Shown: positions 16,479 to 25,438, numbered from the stretch's first letter. The stretch is 64,000 nucleotides of DNA from Methylobacterium sp. J-030 (GCF_022829545.1 NZ_JAKSYM010000313.1:62001-126000), one strand, 5' to 3'. Notes: a model not told the origin generated them from the letters alone. Translations and numbers: made by a program.

Positions 16479-17528
16479 ATGGATACGGCCCCGGTTCGCC
16501 TCACCAGCCTCGCCCACGGGGGCGGCTGCGGCTGCAAGCTCGACCCGGCGGTGCTGCGCACCCTGCTGGCCGACCAGCCCGTGGCCGGCCCGTTCGAGCG
16601 CCTGCTCGTCGGCAACGAGACGGCCGACGACGCGGCGGTCTGGGCGCTGGACGACGGGACGTGCCTGATCGCCACGACCGACTTCTTCACCCCGATGGTG
16701 GACGATCCCCACGATTTCGGCCGGATCGCCGCCACCAACGCGATTTCCGACGTCTACGCCATGGGCGGCAAGCCGATCCTCGCGCTCGCCATCCTGGGGA
16801 TGCCTGTCGGCAAGATCGAGCCCGAGATCGTCGCCCGGATCCTGAAGGGCGGTGCCGCAACCTGCGCCGAGGCGGGCATCCCCATCGCGGGCGGCCACTC
16901 GATCGATACCCCGGAGCCGATCTACGGCCTCGCAGTGATCGGATTGTGCGGCCGGGACCGCGTCCGGCGCAACGCCGACGCGCGGGCCGGCGACGTCGCC
17001 ATCCTGACCAAGCCTCTCGGCGTCGGCATCTACTCCGCCGCGATCAAGCGCGAGGCCCTTGATGCCGAGGGTTACGCCGACTTCGTCGCCACCACGACGC
17101 GCCTCAACAAGGTCGGGGCGGAGCTGGCGGGCGACGCGGAGGTCCATGCCATCACCGACATCACCGGCTTCGGCCTCCTCGGCCACGGGCTCGAACTTGC
17201 GCGCGGCGCCGGCCTGACCTTCGTCGTCGCGGGCGGCGCGATCCCGCTCCTGCCCCGGGCCGAGGCGCTGGCGCAGGACGGCTTCGTCACGGGTGCCTCG
17301 CACCGCAACTGGGCGAGCTTCGGCGATCATGTGTCCCTGCCCGAGGGGCTGCCGGACTGGCGCCGCCACATCCTCACCGATCCCCAGACCTCCGGCGGCC
17401 TGCTCGTGACCTGCGCGCCCGGACGGGCCGAAGCGATCCTGGCCCAGGTCCACGCCGCCGGCTTCGCGCAGGCCGCGATCGTCGGGCGGTTCGAGGCCGG
17501 CCCCCCCGGGATCCGGGTCGAGGCCTGA
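16479..17528 (+). CDS. selD: Selenophosphate synthase (selenide, water dikinase)
   Basis: The enzyme makes selenophosphate from selenide and ATP. The N-terminus from ATG 16479 reads [20 protein letters not shown] and matches Escherichia coli SelD residue for residue in spacing, placing the catalytic Cys at 17 and Lys at 20. Upstream ATGs at 16446 and 16461 are therefore less likely. The ATP-binding core is shown by [54 protein letters not shown] and [20 protein letters not shown], with PQTSGGLL near the C-terminus. Length (349) is normal. The catalytic residue is Cys, not selenocysteine. It lies in a four-gene unit with a radical SAM enzyme, a HAD protein and a nucleoside phosphorylase. No selA, selB, selC, ybbB or senAB is in the window, so what uses its product is open. 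Confidence 0.95.
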   Translation: MDTAPVRLTSLAHGGGCGCKLDPAVLRTLLADQPVAGPFERLLVGNETADDAAVWALDDGTCLIATTDFFTPMVDDPHDFGRIAATNAISDVYAMGGKPILALAILGMPVGKIEPEIVARILKGGAATCAEAGIPIAGGHSIDTPEPIYGLAVIGLCGRDRVRRNADARAGDVAILTKPLGVGIYSAAIKREALDAEGYADFVATTTRLNKVGAELAGDAEVHAITDITGFGLLGHGLELARGAGLTFVVAGGAIPLLPRAEALAQDGFVTGASHRNWASFGDHVSLPEGLPDWRRHILTDPQTSGGLLVTCAPGRAEAILAQVHAAGFAQAAIVGRFEAGPPGIRVEA

Positions 17529-17538
17529 CGCGGTTTCG

Positions 17539-18348
17539 ATGCCGCCCCGTGACGCGCCCGCCGCTCCGATCCTGCGCGACAAGGCGTACGGGGCGGCCTC
17601 GGAATTCACACCCGAGAGCCTGTTGCGCGAGGCGCGCCGGCAACGCGGCCTCGCCGCCGCCCGGGTGCCCGCGCTGTGCGTGCTCGACCCGGACGGCGAT
17701 ATCGTTCGCCACCTGCGCGCGACCGGGCAGGCGCGGCCCGACCCGACCTGGGCCTGCTATCACACCGAACTCGTCCGCTTCGAACGCGGCGGGCATGAGA
17801 TCGGCATCGTCGGCTGCGCGGTCGGTGCGCCCTTCGCGGTGCTGGTGGCCGAGCAGATGTTCGCCTCGGGCTGCGAACTCCTGATCAGCGTGACCTCGTC
17901 CGGCCAGATCACGCCGTCCTGGACGCCGCCCTACTTCATCCTGATCGAGTCGGCCCTTCGCGACGAGGGCACGAGTTACCATTACCTGCCGCCGGCCGAC
18001 TTCGCCCGGGCCCCGGCCGATCTGGTCGCCGCCATCGCCCCCGCCCTGTCGACCATCGGCGAACCCGTGGAACGGGGTGCGACCTGGACGACCGATGCGC
18101 CCTACCGGGAGACCCGGCAGGCCATCGCGGCCGCGTCCGCGCTGGGCATCCTCGCGGTCGAGATGGAGGCGGCCGCGCTCTACGCCTTCGCGGAGGCGCG
18201 CGGCCAAGCGGTCCTGTGCTTCGCCCACGTCACCAACCAGATGGGTCAGGCCGGCGATTTCGAGAAGGGCGACGCCAACGGCGCCACCGCCGCACTCCGC
18301 CTGGTCGGGGCCGTCGCAGCGGCTCACCGCGCTCGTGCAACGGGATAG
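17539..18348 (+). CDS. Nucleoside phosphorylase (PNP/UDP family)
   Basis: This 269-residue protein belongs to the purine nucleoside/uridine phosphorylase superfamily. Evidence is the nucleotide-site strand GHEIGIVGCAVGAPFAVLVA, CELLISVTSSGQI, and the ribose/base-binding helix ILAVEMEAAALYAFAEARG with the diagnostic EMEAA. The N-terminus (ILRDKAYGAASEFTPESLL) resembles uridine phosphorylase-like members. It lies 10 bases after selD and ends the operon. In characterised arsenosugar pathways a 5'-deoxyadenosylated intermediate must lose adenine; a phosphorylase here could do the same for a product of one of the radical SAM enzymes. That link is inference; a salvage role is the alternative. Confidence 0.8.
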   Translation: MPPRDAPAAPILRDKAYGAASEFTPESLLREARRQRGLAAARVPALCVLDPDGDIVRHLRATGQARPDPTWACYHTELVRFERGGHEIGIVGCAVGAPFAVLVAEQMFASGCELLISVTSSGQITPSWTPPYFILIESALRDEGTSYHYLPPADFARAPADLVAAIAPALSTIGEPVERGATWTTDAPYRETRQAIAAASALGILAVEMEAAALYAFAEARGQAVLCFAHVTNQMGQAGDFEKGDANGATAALRLVGAVAAAHRARATG

Positions 18349-18411
18349 TAACGCGATCGCAAGAATTCGAGCGTAGCATCCCGGGCAGGCGACGGGCCGG
18401 GATCTGTACTG

Positions 18412-18741
18412 ATGTCGATCAGCATCGGCGCATCCGCTTCGAGCGGCGCTTCCGCGCCGCCGGTCAAGCTGCCGAGGCCGTCGCAATCCGCCGACCGGAC
18501 GCAGGCCGCGCGGCAAACGGTTCGAACTCAGTCCGCGATCGCGACGGCGCAACAGGCGCTCGCGAACGCCAACGGCCTCGTCGATCAGGACAAGCGCGAC
18601 CATAGCCCGGGCTGCGTCGCATGCGACCAGAAGCTGGTGGACAAGGCTCAAGCGCAGCTCACGCACGCCAGGGCGTCGGCGAGCGATCAGGCCGTGGGGA
18701 CATTGATGCCACCGGGCAGCACCGTCGACTTCTCTGCCTGA
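18412..18741 (+). CDS. Small hypothetical protein with a CxxC pair
   Basis: This 109-residue protein has no family I recognise. It has a low-complexity Ser/Ala/Pro-rich N-terminus, then a predicted helical segment (SAIATAQQALANANGLVDQD). A short motif with a CxxC pair (HSPGCVACDQKLVDKAQAQL) and an alanine-rich C-terminus follow. No signal peptide or membrane segment is visible. It starts 64 bases after the phosphorylase stop, on the same strand, and could be co-transcribed, or could stand alone before the sulfite oxidase gene. The CxxC pair could bind a metal or be redox-active. Confidence 0.45.
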   Translation: MSISIGASASSGASAPPVKLPRPSQSADRTQAARQTVRTQSAIATAQQALANANGLVDQDKRDHSPGCVACDQKLVDKAQAQLTHARASASDQAVGTLMPPGSTVDFSA

Positions 18742-18858
18742 CGGCATTCCGCGGCCCGTTGCGTCCCATGCGTTCGTCAGACACGATGACGGGGGAGCGC
18801 GGATTGATGCCGTCCGGATAATGGACACCGCTCGCGTCAGAACGGCGAGGACGATCCG

Positions 18859-20253
18859 ATGTCCGAAACGACTGTTTCCCCGGTTGCAGCCTTGCCCCGC
18901 GTCGAGGCGGCCCGGCCGAACCGCCGCAGTATCTTCGTCGGCCTCGCTGCGCTCGGTGCGTCGGCGCGCGTACCGGCGATCGCCGCGGAGGCGCCGGCCG
19001 ACCTGCCGCGCCTGACCATCGGCAACACGGCGGCCCCGCCGATCTCGCGCATGCATCCGAACTTCGTCAAGGATGTCGGGCTGCTGACCGACCTCAACCC
19101 GACCAACCAGGGCGGGGCATGGTGGAACTTCGACACCTACATCACCCCCGCCGAGCAGTTCTACATCCGCAACGAGTACCCGACGCCGCGCGCCGAGGTG
19201 GATTCCCGCGTCGATCCCCGCCGATGGCGGCTGAAGATCCACGGCGACGCGGTCGAGCGGCCGATCGAGATCGGCTACGACGATCTGCTCAAGATGCCCT
19301 CCCGCTCGCTCATCAGCGTGATGCAGTGCGCGGGCAACGGCCGCTCCCTGTTCTGGGAGCAGCAGGACATGCTGGCGTCCCCACAGAAGGTCACGGGCAA
19401 CGGCTGGGGGCTGGGTGGGGTCGGTCAGGCCGAATGGCAATACGTGCCGATGAGCCACATTCTCGGCCTCGTCGGCTTGAAGGACAACGCCAAGGCTTGT
19501 CTCTTCTGGTCGGGGGTCGACGGCAAGGCGCCCAACACCGAGTCCGACACGGGGCGTCCGCTGCCGATCGAGGAGATCATCAGTCGACCCGACGATATTG
19601 GCCTCGCCTTCAAGATGAACGGCAAGGCGCTGTTGCCGGATCACGGAGCGCCCGTGCGGGCCTTCGTACCGGGCTGGGCGGGCGGCGCCTCGACCAAGTG
19701 GCTCACCGAGATCAAGATCGCCAGTCACGACTTCTGGGTCCGGCTCAACACGATCGGCCACGCCAACATCGGACCGGCCTACCCGGCACCGGTGCCGGGA
19801 CCGAACGACGAGTTCCGCTTCGTGAAGCCCTCCGATATCCGGGGCGTGCCGGTGACCTGGCACGTCATGCGCTCGATGCTCACCGTACCGCTCGCCCTCG
19901 CCAAGCAGCCGCTCTTGCCCCCGAACTATCCGCTGGGGCGCGGCGAGGCGCCGACGCTCCCCCACGGGCCGCAGCTCCTGCGCGGCTACGCTTGGGCACC
20001 GCAGGCCGGTGTCCGCAAGGTCGACGTCCGCGTCAACGGCGGCCTCTGGCAGGAGGCACGGCTGATCGACCCGCAGCCCAACCCCTACACGTGGCGCCGC
20101 TTCGAGATCGCCCTCGACCCGCAGCCCGGAGACTTACTGATCGAGACCCGCACCATGGACAACCGCGGGCAGGTGCAGCCGGCCACCGTGCCCTTCAACG
20201 AAGGCGGCTACGATTTCGGCGCGGTCCCAAGATTCAAGATCCGCTTCACGTGA
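18859..20253 (+). CDS. Sulfite oxidase family molybdoenzyme, Tat-exported (SorA/SoxC-like)
   Basis: This 464-residue protein has a twin-arginine signal (NRRSIFVGLAALGASARVPA), so it is probably exported folded with its molybdopterin cofactor. The Mo-binding domain is shown by EQFYIRNEYPTPRAEVD, SVMQCAGNGRSLF with the Mo-ligating Cys, GWGLGGVGQAEW and VRAFVPGWAGGASTKWL. The C-terminal dimerisation domain (LLRGYAWAPQAGVRKVDVRV to FKIRFT) is complete. The family oxidises sulfite to sulfate (SorA) or acts as sulfane dehydrogenase (SoxC). No cytochrome subunit (sorB or soxD) follows, so the electron acceptor is unknown. The nearby sox remnant could be its former partner. Confidence 0.85.
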   Translation: MSETTVSPVAALPRVEAARPNRRSIFVGLAALGASARVPAIAAEAPADLPRLTIGNTAAPPISRMHPNFVKDVGLLTDLNPTNQGGAWWNFDTYITPAEQFYIRNEYPTPRAEVDSRVDPRRWRLKIHGDAVERPIEIGYDDLLKMPSRSLISVMQCAGNGRSLFWEQQDMLASPQKVTGNGWGLGGVGQAEWQYVPMSHILGLVGLKDNAKACLFWSGVDGKAPNTESDTGRPLPIEEIISRPDDIGLAFKMNGKALLPDHGAPVRAFVPGWAGGASTKWLTEIKIASHDFWVRLNTIGHANIGPAYPAPVPGPNDEFRFVKPSDIRGVPVTWHVMRSMLTVPLALAKQPLLPPNYPLGRGEAPTLPHGPQLLRGYAWAPQAGVRKVDVRVNGGLWQEARLIDPQPNPYTWRRFEIALDPQPGDLLIETRTMDNRGQVQPATVPFNEGGYDFGAVPRFKIRFT

Positions 20254-20639
20254 GCGTCTCGGCAGGATCGACCCGGCCTCGACCCTGCTCAGTTCACGGG
20301 CGGGCATTCGGCAGCCAGGGGACCGCGATGAGCGGATTCCGGCGGACCGGGATGCGCGGTTCGTGAAGCGGTCGACTTCCTGCCGCAGCGTCCGCTTTCG
20401 GGATACCGAAGTGCTCGGCTGAACGGACGGGACGGGCGTGAAGCCGCCGACCGGATCTGGCCGAAAGCTGACGGTCTGCTTCCGCACCGCAATCGCGGTG
20501 AAGCGGACATGCCTCAGCCATCTCGACCAGCCTTTTGGGCGGGCCGCGAGCCGACCGAGATCACGCTTTCACCGCTATCGCCCGACGGGGGAAACTTACG
20601 GCCGCGCTTTCGGTTGGCTCTCATCCAAGGAGAGCAGCC
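20254..20639. other. Intergenic region upstream of catalase
   Basis: No gene is supported in this 386-base spacer. It contains a dispersed-repeat copy at 20457-20520 and ends with the catalase ribosome binding site (AAGGAGAG at about 20628-20635). Catalase promoter elements should lie downstream of the repeat; none could be called with confidence. Confidence 0.5.
20457..20520 (+). repeat. Dispersed intergenic repeat, copy C
   Basis: It reads CTGGCCGAAAGCTGACGGTC at the left and GTGAAGCGGACATGCC at the right. The left arm is close to copies at 25088 and 35975, and the right arm to AAGCGGACA in all copies. TGCTTCCGC and GCGGTGAAGCG can pair imperfectly, suggesting a hairpin. Confidence 0.6.
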
Positions 20640-22727
20640 ATGACCGAACTGACCTCACTCGATGCCGGCCACGGTGGTGAGACACATCAAACCGCCGACG
20701 CGGACCACCCCGTGCTGACCACCAATCACGGCACGCCGGTCTCCGACAACCAGAACCAGCTCAAGGCCGGTCCCCGGGGCCCTGTCTTGCTCGAGGACGA
20801 GGTCTACCGCGAAAAGATCAACCACTTCGACCACGAGCGCATCCCGGAGCGGATCGTCCACGCCCGTGGGTCCGCCGCGCACGGCTACTTCGAGTGCACT
20901 GAGAGCCTCGCAGACATCACCGTCGCCGACCTGTTCCAGAAAAAGGGCCAGCGCACCGATGTGTTCACCCGTTTCTCGACCGTGGCGGGCGGAGCGGGGT
21001 CGATCGACACGCCCCGTGACGTGCGCGGCTTCGCCGTCAAGTTCTACACCCGCGAGGGCAACTGGGACCTCGTCGGCAACAACATCCCGGTGTTCTTCAT
21101 CCAGGACGCGATCAAGTTTCCGGACCTGATCCACGCCGCCAAGATGGAGGCCGACCGCGGCTATCCGCAAGCGGCGACCGCCCACGACACCTTCTGGGAC
21201 TTCATCAGCCTGATGCCGGAGTCGACTCACATGATCATGTGGGCGATGTCGGACCGGACACTCCCGCGCACCTTCGCTAACATGGAGGGCTTCGGCGTCC
21301 ACACCTTCCGGTTCATCAACAAGGCGGGCAAGAGCACATTCGTCAAGTTCCACTGGAAGCCGAAGGCCGGCCTCGCCTCGACGATCTGGGACGAGACGGT
21401 CAAGATCGCCGGCGCCGACCCGGACTTCCAGCGCCGCGACCTGTTCGAGCGGATCGAGCGCGGCGACTACCCCGAGTGGGAGCTCGGCTTGCAGCTGTTC
21501 GACGAGGAGTTCGCCAACAGCCAGCCCTATGACGTGCTGGACGCGACCAAGATCATCCCCGAGGAGGTGCTGCCCGTCCGGATCGTCGGCAAGATGGTCC
21601 TCAACCGCTACCCGGACAACTACTTCGCGGAGACCGAGCAGGCGGCCTTCGTGCCGAGCCACGTCGTGCCGGGCATCGGCTTCTCGAACGATCCGCTGCT
21701 GCAGGGCCGGCTGTTCAGCTATACCGACACCCAGCTCTCGCGGCTGGGCTCGGTCAACTTCCACCAGCTGCCCATCAACTCCGCCAAGGGTCGCGCCGAG
21801 GCGGCCGGCTGCCCATTCATGAACCAGCAGCGGGACGGCCACATGCAGATGGCGGTGCCGAAGGGCCGCGCCAACTACGAGCCGAACAGCCTTGCCAAGG
21901 CGGGCGAGCCGGGCGGTGCGCGAGAAGACGCCAAGGGTGGCTACAAGACCTTCCCCTCGGACGAGGAGGGGCCAAAGCTCCGGGTCCGGCCGGAGAGCTT
22001 CGCCGACCACTACAGCCATGCGCGGCTGTTTTTCCGTTCGATGGACCCGGCCGAGCAGGCGCATATCGCGTCCGCACTCGTGTTCGAGCTATCCAAGGTC
22101 AGCCTGGAGCACATCCGCCTGCAGATGCTCGCCAACCTCCGCAATGTCGACGAGAGTCTAGCCACGCGCGTTGCCGACGGGTTGGCGATGGACCTGCCGC
22201 TTGCCTCGCCGACCGCGGCCCCGGTCCTGGACATGGCGCCGTCGCCTGCCCTGCGCATCATCCGTGGCCCACTGGAGCGGCACACGCTGGAAGGCCGCAA
22301 CGTCGGCATCCTGATCGCGGACGGAACAGATGCGGGCGAGCTGAACGCCCTGAAGAAGGCGATCAAGGCGGCGGGCGGCCATGCGATGACGATCGCCCCG
22401 AAGGTCGGCAAGGTGCCGCTCTCGGACGGTTCGGCCATCGCCGCCGACGCGCAACTGTTCGGCCAGCCCTCGGTGACGGTCGATGCCTGCGCGGTGATCC
22501 TGTCCGAGAAGGCTGCGGGGAAGCTCGTGAAAGAGGGTGCCGCGGTGCAGTGGGTGATGGATGCCTTTGGCCACTTGAAGGCGATCGGCGCCAACGCCGC
22601 TGCTAAGCCGTTGCTTGATAAAGCAGGCGTCGAGGCCGACGAGGGCGTGACCGACCTCGGCGGCTTCGTCGAGGCGGCGAAGAAGCGCTACTGGGACCGC
22701 GAACCGAACGTCCGCACGCTCGCCTAA
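20640..22727 (+). CDS. katE: Large-subunit catalase with C-terminal DJ-1/PfpI-like domain (KatE type)
   Basis: This 695-residue monofunctional heme catalase has the catalytic His region in [29 protein letters not shown], the distal-side Asn block [17 protein letters not shown], and the heme-ligating Tyr in [14 protein letters not shown]. The C-terminal flavodoxin/DJ-1-like domain runs from about residue 545 ([16 protein letters not shown]) to the end ([14 protein letters not shown]), as in large-subunit HPII catalases. ATG 20640 follows AAGGAGAG at good spacing. It removes hydrogen peroxide in the cytoplasm. It is monocistronic and followed by a strong hairpin terminator at 22735-22786. Confidence 0.95.
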   Translation: MTELTSLDAGHGGETHQTADADHPVLTTNHGTPVSDNQNQLKAGPRGPVLLEDEVYREKINHFDHERIPERIVHARGSAAHGYFECTESLADITVADLFQKKGQRTDVFTRFSTVAGGAGSIDTPRDVRGFAVKFYTREGNWDLVGNNIPVFFIQDAIKFPDLIHAAKMEADRGYPQAATAHDTFWDFISLMPESTHMIMWAMSDRTLPRTFANMEGFGVHTFRFINKAGKSTFVKFHWKPKAGLASTIWDETVKIAGADPDFQRRDLFERIERGDYPEWELGLQLFDEEFANSQPYDVLDATKIIPEEVLPVRIVGKMVLNRYPDNYFAETEQAAFVPSHVVPGIGFSNDPLLQGRLFSYTDTQLSRLGSVNFHQLPINSAKGRAEAAGCPFMNQQRDGHMQMAVPKGRANYEPNSLAKAGEPGGAREDAKGGYKTFPSDEEGPKLRVRPESFADHYSHARLFFRSMDPAEQAHIASALVFELSKVSLEHIRLQMLANLRNVDESLATRVADGLAMDLPLASPTAAPVLDMAPSPALRIIRGPLERHTLEGRNVGILIADGTDAGELNALKKAIKAAGGHAMTIAPKVGKVPLSDGSAIAADAQLFGQPSVTVDACAVILSEKAAGKLVKEGAAVQWVMDAFGHLKAIGANAAAKPLLDKAGVEADEGVTDLGGFVEAAKKRYWDREPNVRTLA

Positions 22728-22734
22728 ACAGATG

Positions 22735-22786
22735 AAAGGCACGATCGCTTGGGCGTGATGATCAACCTCTAGCGATCGTCCTTTTC
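22735..22786 (+). terminator. Rho-independent-type terminator after catalase
   Basis: The arms AAAGGC-ACGATCGCT (22735-22749) and AGCGATCGT-CCTTT (22771-22785) form a stem of nine perfect pairs plus an extension across a one-base bulge, with a loop of about 21 bases and a short T run (CCTTTTC). It starts 8 bases after the catalase stop codon. Confidence 0.75.
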
Positions 22787-22829
22787 TGATGGCATCGAGA
22801 TGCGCGGTAGCCTGACGGCCTCAGCGGGT

Positions 22830-22890
22830 TCTGGCCGAAGGCGGCTGGTCCGTTTCGGAGAAAGTCCACTTGAATAGCGGACTCGGGCTA
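22830..22890 (+). repeat. Dispersed intergenic repeat, copy D
   Basis: It reads TCTGGCCGAAGGCGGCTGGT at the left and TTGAATAGCGGACTCGGGC at the right, matching the GGCCGAA and AGCGGAC words of the other copies. It lies between catalase and the molybdopterin oxidoreductase. Confidence 0.5.
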
Positions 22891-22996
22891 CGTCACTGGA
22901 CGCGCGATGTTCGGCAGGCACAAGATCTGCTCTCACTCGTCAGCCGGGTGCGACACGGCTACGGTCGCCCGCGCTGAATGAGCCGGAGCCGCGCTG

Positions 22997-25075
22997 ATGT
23001 CCGAGACCCACTCATCCGTCTGCCCGCATGACTGCCCGAGCACCTGCGCGCTGGACGTCGAGGTTCTGGACGGCAATCGGATCGGAGCGGTGCGGGGTGC
23101 GGACAACCCGTACACGGGCGGGGTGATCTGCAACAAGGTGGCCCGCTACGCCGAGCGCATCCACCACACGGACCGCGTGCTCCACCCGCTGCTGCGCGTC
23201 GGCGACAAAGGGAGCGACGCGTTCCGTCGGATCGGCTGGGACGAGGCGCTCGACCGGGTCGTGGCCGGCTTCCGGGCGGCGACCGAGCGTTACGGCAGCG
23301 AGGCCGTCTGGGCCTACAGCTCAGGCGGCACGATGGGCCTCGTGCAGCGCGATGGCATCTTCCGGCTGCGCCACGCCCTGCGCTGGTCCGGCCGCAAGGG
23401 GACCATCTGCTCCATGATCGCCGGCGCGGGATGGACCGCTGGCTGCGGCCGCATCTCGGGCTCGGACAGTCGGGAGATGGCGGTCGCCGACCTGAACGTA
23501 CTCTGGGGCACCAACCCGGTCTCCACGCAGGTCAACGTCATGACCCACGTCACGCGTGCTCGGAAGGAGCGCGGGGCAAAGCTCGTCGTGATCGATCCGT
23601 ACCGCACCGGCACCGCGGCGGCGGCCGACCTGCACCTCGCCGTCCGGCCCGGAACGGACTCAGCCCTCGCTTGCGCGGTGATGCACTGCGCCTTTCGCGA
23701 CGGCCATGCCGACCGCACCTACATGGCCGCCTATGCCGACGATCCCGAGGCTCTCGAAGCGCATCTGGTCACGCGCGGGCCCGCCTGGGCGGCCGCGATC
23801 ACCGGATTGACTGTCGCGGAGATCGAGGCGTTCGCAGCGCTGTATAACGCCACGCCGCGGGCCTACATCCGCTGCGGTTACGGCTTCACCCGCGGGCGTG
23901 GGGGCGCCGCGGCGATGCACGCGGTGACCTGTCTGCCCACCGTCACCGGCAAGTGGCGGCACGAGGGCGGCGGCGCGCTGTTCACCAACAAGGGCATCTT
24001 CGCTTGGGACAAGTCGCTGATCGAGGGCACGGCGCTCCGGGACTCCGCGATCCGGGAACTCGACATGAGCCGCATCGCCAGCGTGCTGACCGGTGATGCG
24101 GATGCGCTGCACGGCGGCCCCGGCATCTATGCTCTGCTTGTGCAGAGCGGCAATCCCGCCTCGGTCTGTCCAGACAGCAACCGGGTCCGCCAGGGGTTGA
24201 TGCGGGAGGACCTGTTCACCGTCGTGCACGAGCAGTTCATGACCGAGACGGCTCGCTACGCGGACATCGTGCTGCCGGCGACGATGTTCCTCGAGCACGA
24301 CGACATCTACCAGGCGATGGGCCATAGCCACATCCAGATCGGTTTGGCGGCCATCGACCCGCCCGGCGAGGCGATGTCCAATCACGACCTCGTCTGCACA
24401 TTGGCGCGGCGTTTCGGCCTCGACCACCCGACCTTCGCGATGACTGCCCTGACGTTGGCGGATGCCACGCTACGCGCCTCCGGCTATCCGTCCGCCGCGG
24501 AGCTGGCGGAGCGGCGATGGCTGGACGTTCAGCTGCCGTTCCGATCCGCCCACTTCCTCGACGGGTTCGCCCATCCGGACGGCCGGTTCCGCTTTCGGGC
24601 CGATTGGCGGGCGCTGGGGGATACGGAGGGTCGGTTGTCCCCTCTGCCCGACTGGCTGCCGCTGATCGACGGCGCGACCGGCGACCGCCCCCTGCGCCTC
24701 GTCACCGCCCCGGCCCGGCAATTCCTGAACTCGACCTTTACGGAGACGCCGAACGCCCGCAAGCGCGAGGGGCGCCCGCAGGTACTGATCGCCCCGGAAG
24801 ACGGCCTCCGCTTCGGAGTCGGGGACGGGGCTCTCGCCCGCCTCGGCAACGCGCGCGGAGAGGTGGTGCTGCACGCCCGGCACGCGCCGGGCCAGCAGCC
24901 GGGCACCGCGGTGGTGGAAAGCATCTGGCCTGCTGCCGCCTTCGGTGGTCCGGGACGAGGCATCAACGTGCTGATCTCGGACGAGGCTGCGCTCCCGTCC
25001 GGAGGCGCTGTCTTCCACGACACCGCCGTGTGGATACGGGCGGAGGCCGAGGCTGCAGCTACGGTCGCAGCCTGA
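22997..25075 (+). CDS. Molybdopterin oxidoreductase, DMSO-reductase family, cytoplasmic
   Basis: This 692-residue protein has an N-terminal [4Fe-4S] site formed by C9, C13, C17 (VCPHDCPSTC) and C45 (GVICNK). The molybdopterin core follows: GWDEALDRVVAGFRAATERY, WAYSSGGTMGLVQRDG, NVLWGTNPVSTQVNVM and VVIDPYRTGTAAAADLHLAV. The molydopterin dinucleotide-binding domain is C-terminal (RLVTAPARQFLNSTF). There is no Tat signal. Close relatives are annotated as formate-dehydrogenase-like or generic molybdopterin oxidoreductases; the substrate cannot be read from the sequence. No iron-sulfur or membrane subunit follows. Family members include oxyanion reductases, so an oxyanion role near the selenium island is conceivable but unsupported. 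Confidence 0.85.
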   Translation: MSETHSSVCPHDCPSTCALDVEVLDGNRIGAVRGADNPYTGGVICNKVARYAERIHHTDRVLHPLLRVGDKGSDAFRRIGWDEALDRVVAGFRAATERYGSEAVWAYSSGGTMGLVQRDGIFRLRHALRWSGRKGTICSMIAGAGWTAGCGRISGSDSREMAVADLNVLWGTNPVSTQVNVMTHVTRARKERGAKLVVIDPYRTGTAAAADLHLAVRPGTDSALACAVMHCAFRDGHADRTYMAAYADDPEALEAHLVTRGPAWAAAITGLTVAEIEAFAALYNATPRAYIRCGYGFTRGRGGAAAMHAVTCLPTVTGKWRHEGGGALFTNKGIFAWDKSLIEGTALRDSAIRELDMSRIASVLTGDADALHGGPGIYALLVQSGNPASVCPDSNRVRQGLMREDLFTVVHEQFMTETARYADIVLPATMFLEHDDIYQAMGHSHIQIGLAAIDPPGEAMSNHDLVCTLARRFGLDHPTFAMTALTLADATLRASGYPSAAELAERRWLDVQLPFRSAHFLDGFAHPDGRFRFRADWRALGDTEGRLSPLPDWLPLIDGATGDRPLRLVTAPARQFLNSTFTETPNARKREGRPQVLIAPEDGLRFGVGDGALARLGNARGEVVLHARHAPGQQPGTAVVESIWPAAAFGGPGRGINVLISDEAALPSGGAVFHDTAVWIRAEAEAAATVAA

Positions 25076-25087
25076 CCCCGACCGTAC

Positions 25088-25152
25088 TTGGCCGGAAGCT
25101 GCCGGTCCGCTTCGGAGCGGGTCCGCAGCCAAAGCGGACAGGCTCCGACTGA
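25088..25152 (+). repeat. Dispersed intergenic repeat, copy E (best preserved)
   Basis: The left arm is TTGGCCGGAAGCTGCCGGTC followed by CGCTTCGG; the right arm is AGCCAAAGCGGACAGGCTCC. GGTCCGCTT and AAAGCGGAC are near-perfect inverted repeats, so the element can fold into a hairpin. I used this copy to define the family. Confidence 0.65.
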
Positions 25153-25363
25153 TCCGATGCGGTCGCCCGAACTGCCGTCGAAGCTTCGGTATAGCGGTCG
25201 TTCGCCGGGCCTCCGTGGACTTCGGATCGGGATGGCACGCCGTTCCCCGCCCGACGGCATCAGAGATCTCGGACGGAAGCTGCCGGCTGCCTGAACTCGA
25301 TCGTCGCGCCGTCAGGGCCGACAGCCTGAATCACCCTCGTTCCAGCCTGACCTGACCGGCCGG

Positions 25364-25404
25364 CTTTGGACCGGGCTGATTGAGAGGCTCAGCCCGGACC
25401 AAAG
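25364..25404. terminator. Long intergenic hairpin, probable bidirectional terminator
   Basis: CTTTGGACCGGGCTGA (25364-25379) and TCAGCCCGGACCAAAG (25389-25404) form a 16-position stem with one mismatch around a 9-base loop. It sits between the 3' ends of convergent genes, as expected for a shared terminator. It lacks a strong T run on either strand. Confidence 0.6.
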
Positions 25405-25438
25405 GAGTTGGACATGCGACGAAGTCATTGGCTGAGAT

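Larger units (their letters stand above)
25076..25438. other. Intergenic region between convergent genes
   Basis: No gene is supported in these 363 bases. They hold a well-preserved dispersed-repeat copy (25088-25152), a partial copy of its left arm (GGACGGAAGCTGCCGGCTGC, about 25272-25291) and a long hairpin (25364-25404). Confidence 0.6.

Noticed and set aside
17374..19965. An 863-codon minus-strand open frame
   Set aside because: It is antisense to selD, the phosphorylase and the sulfite oxidase, all of which have full family motifs. The antisense product has no recognisable domain.
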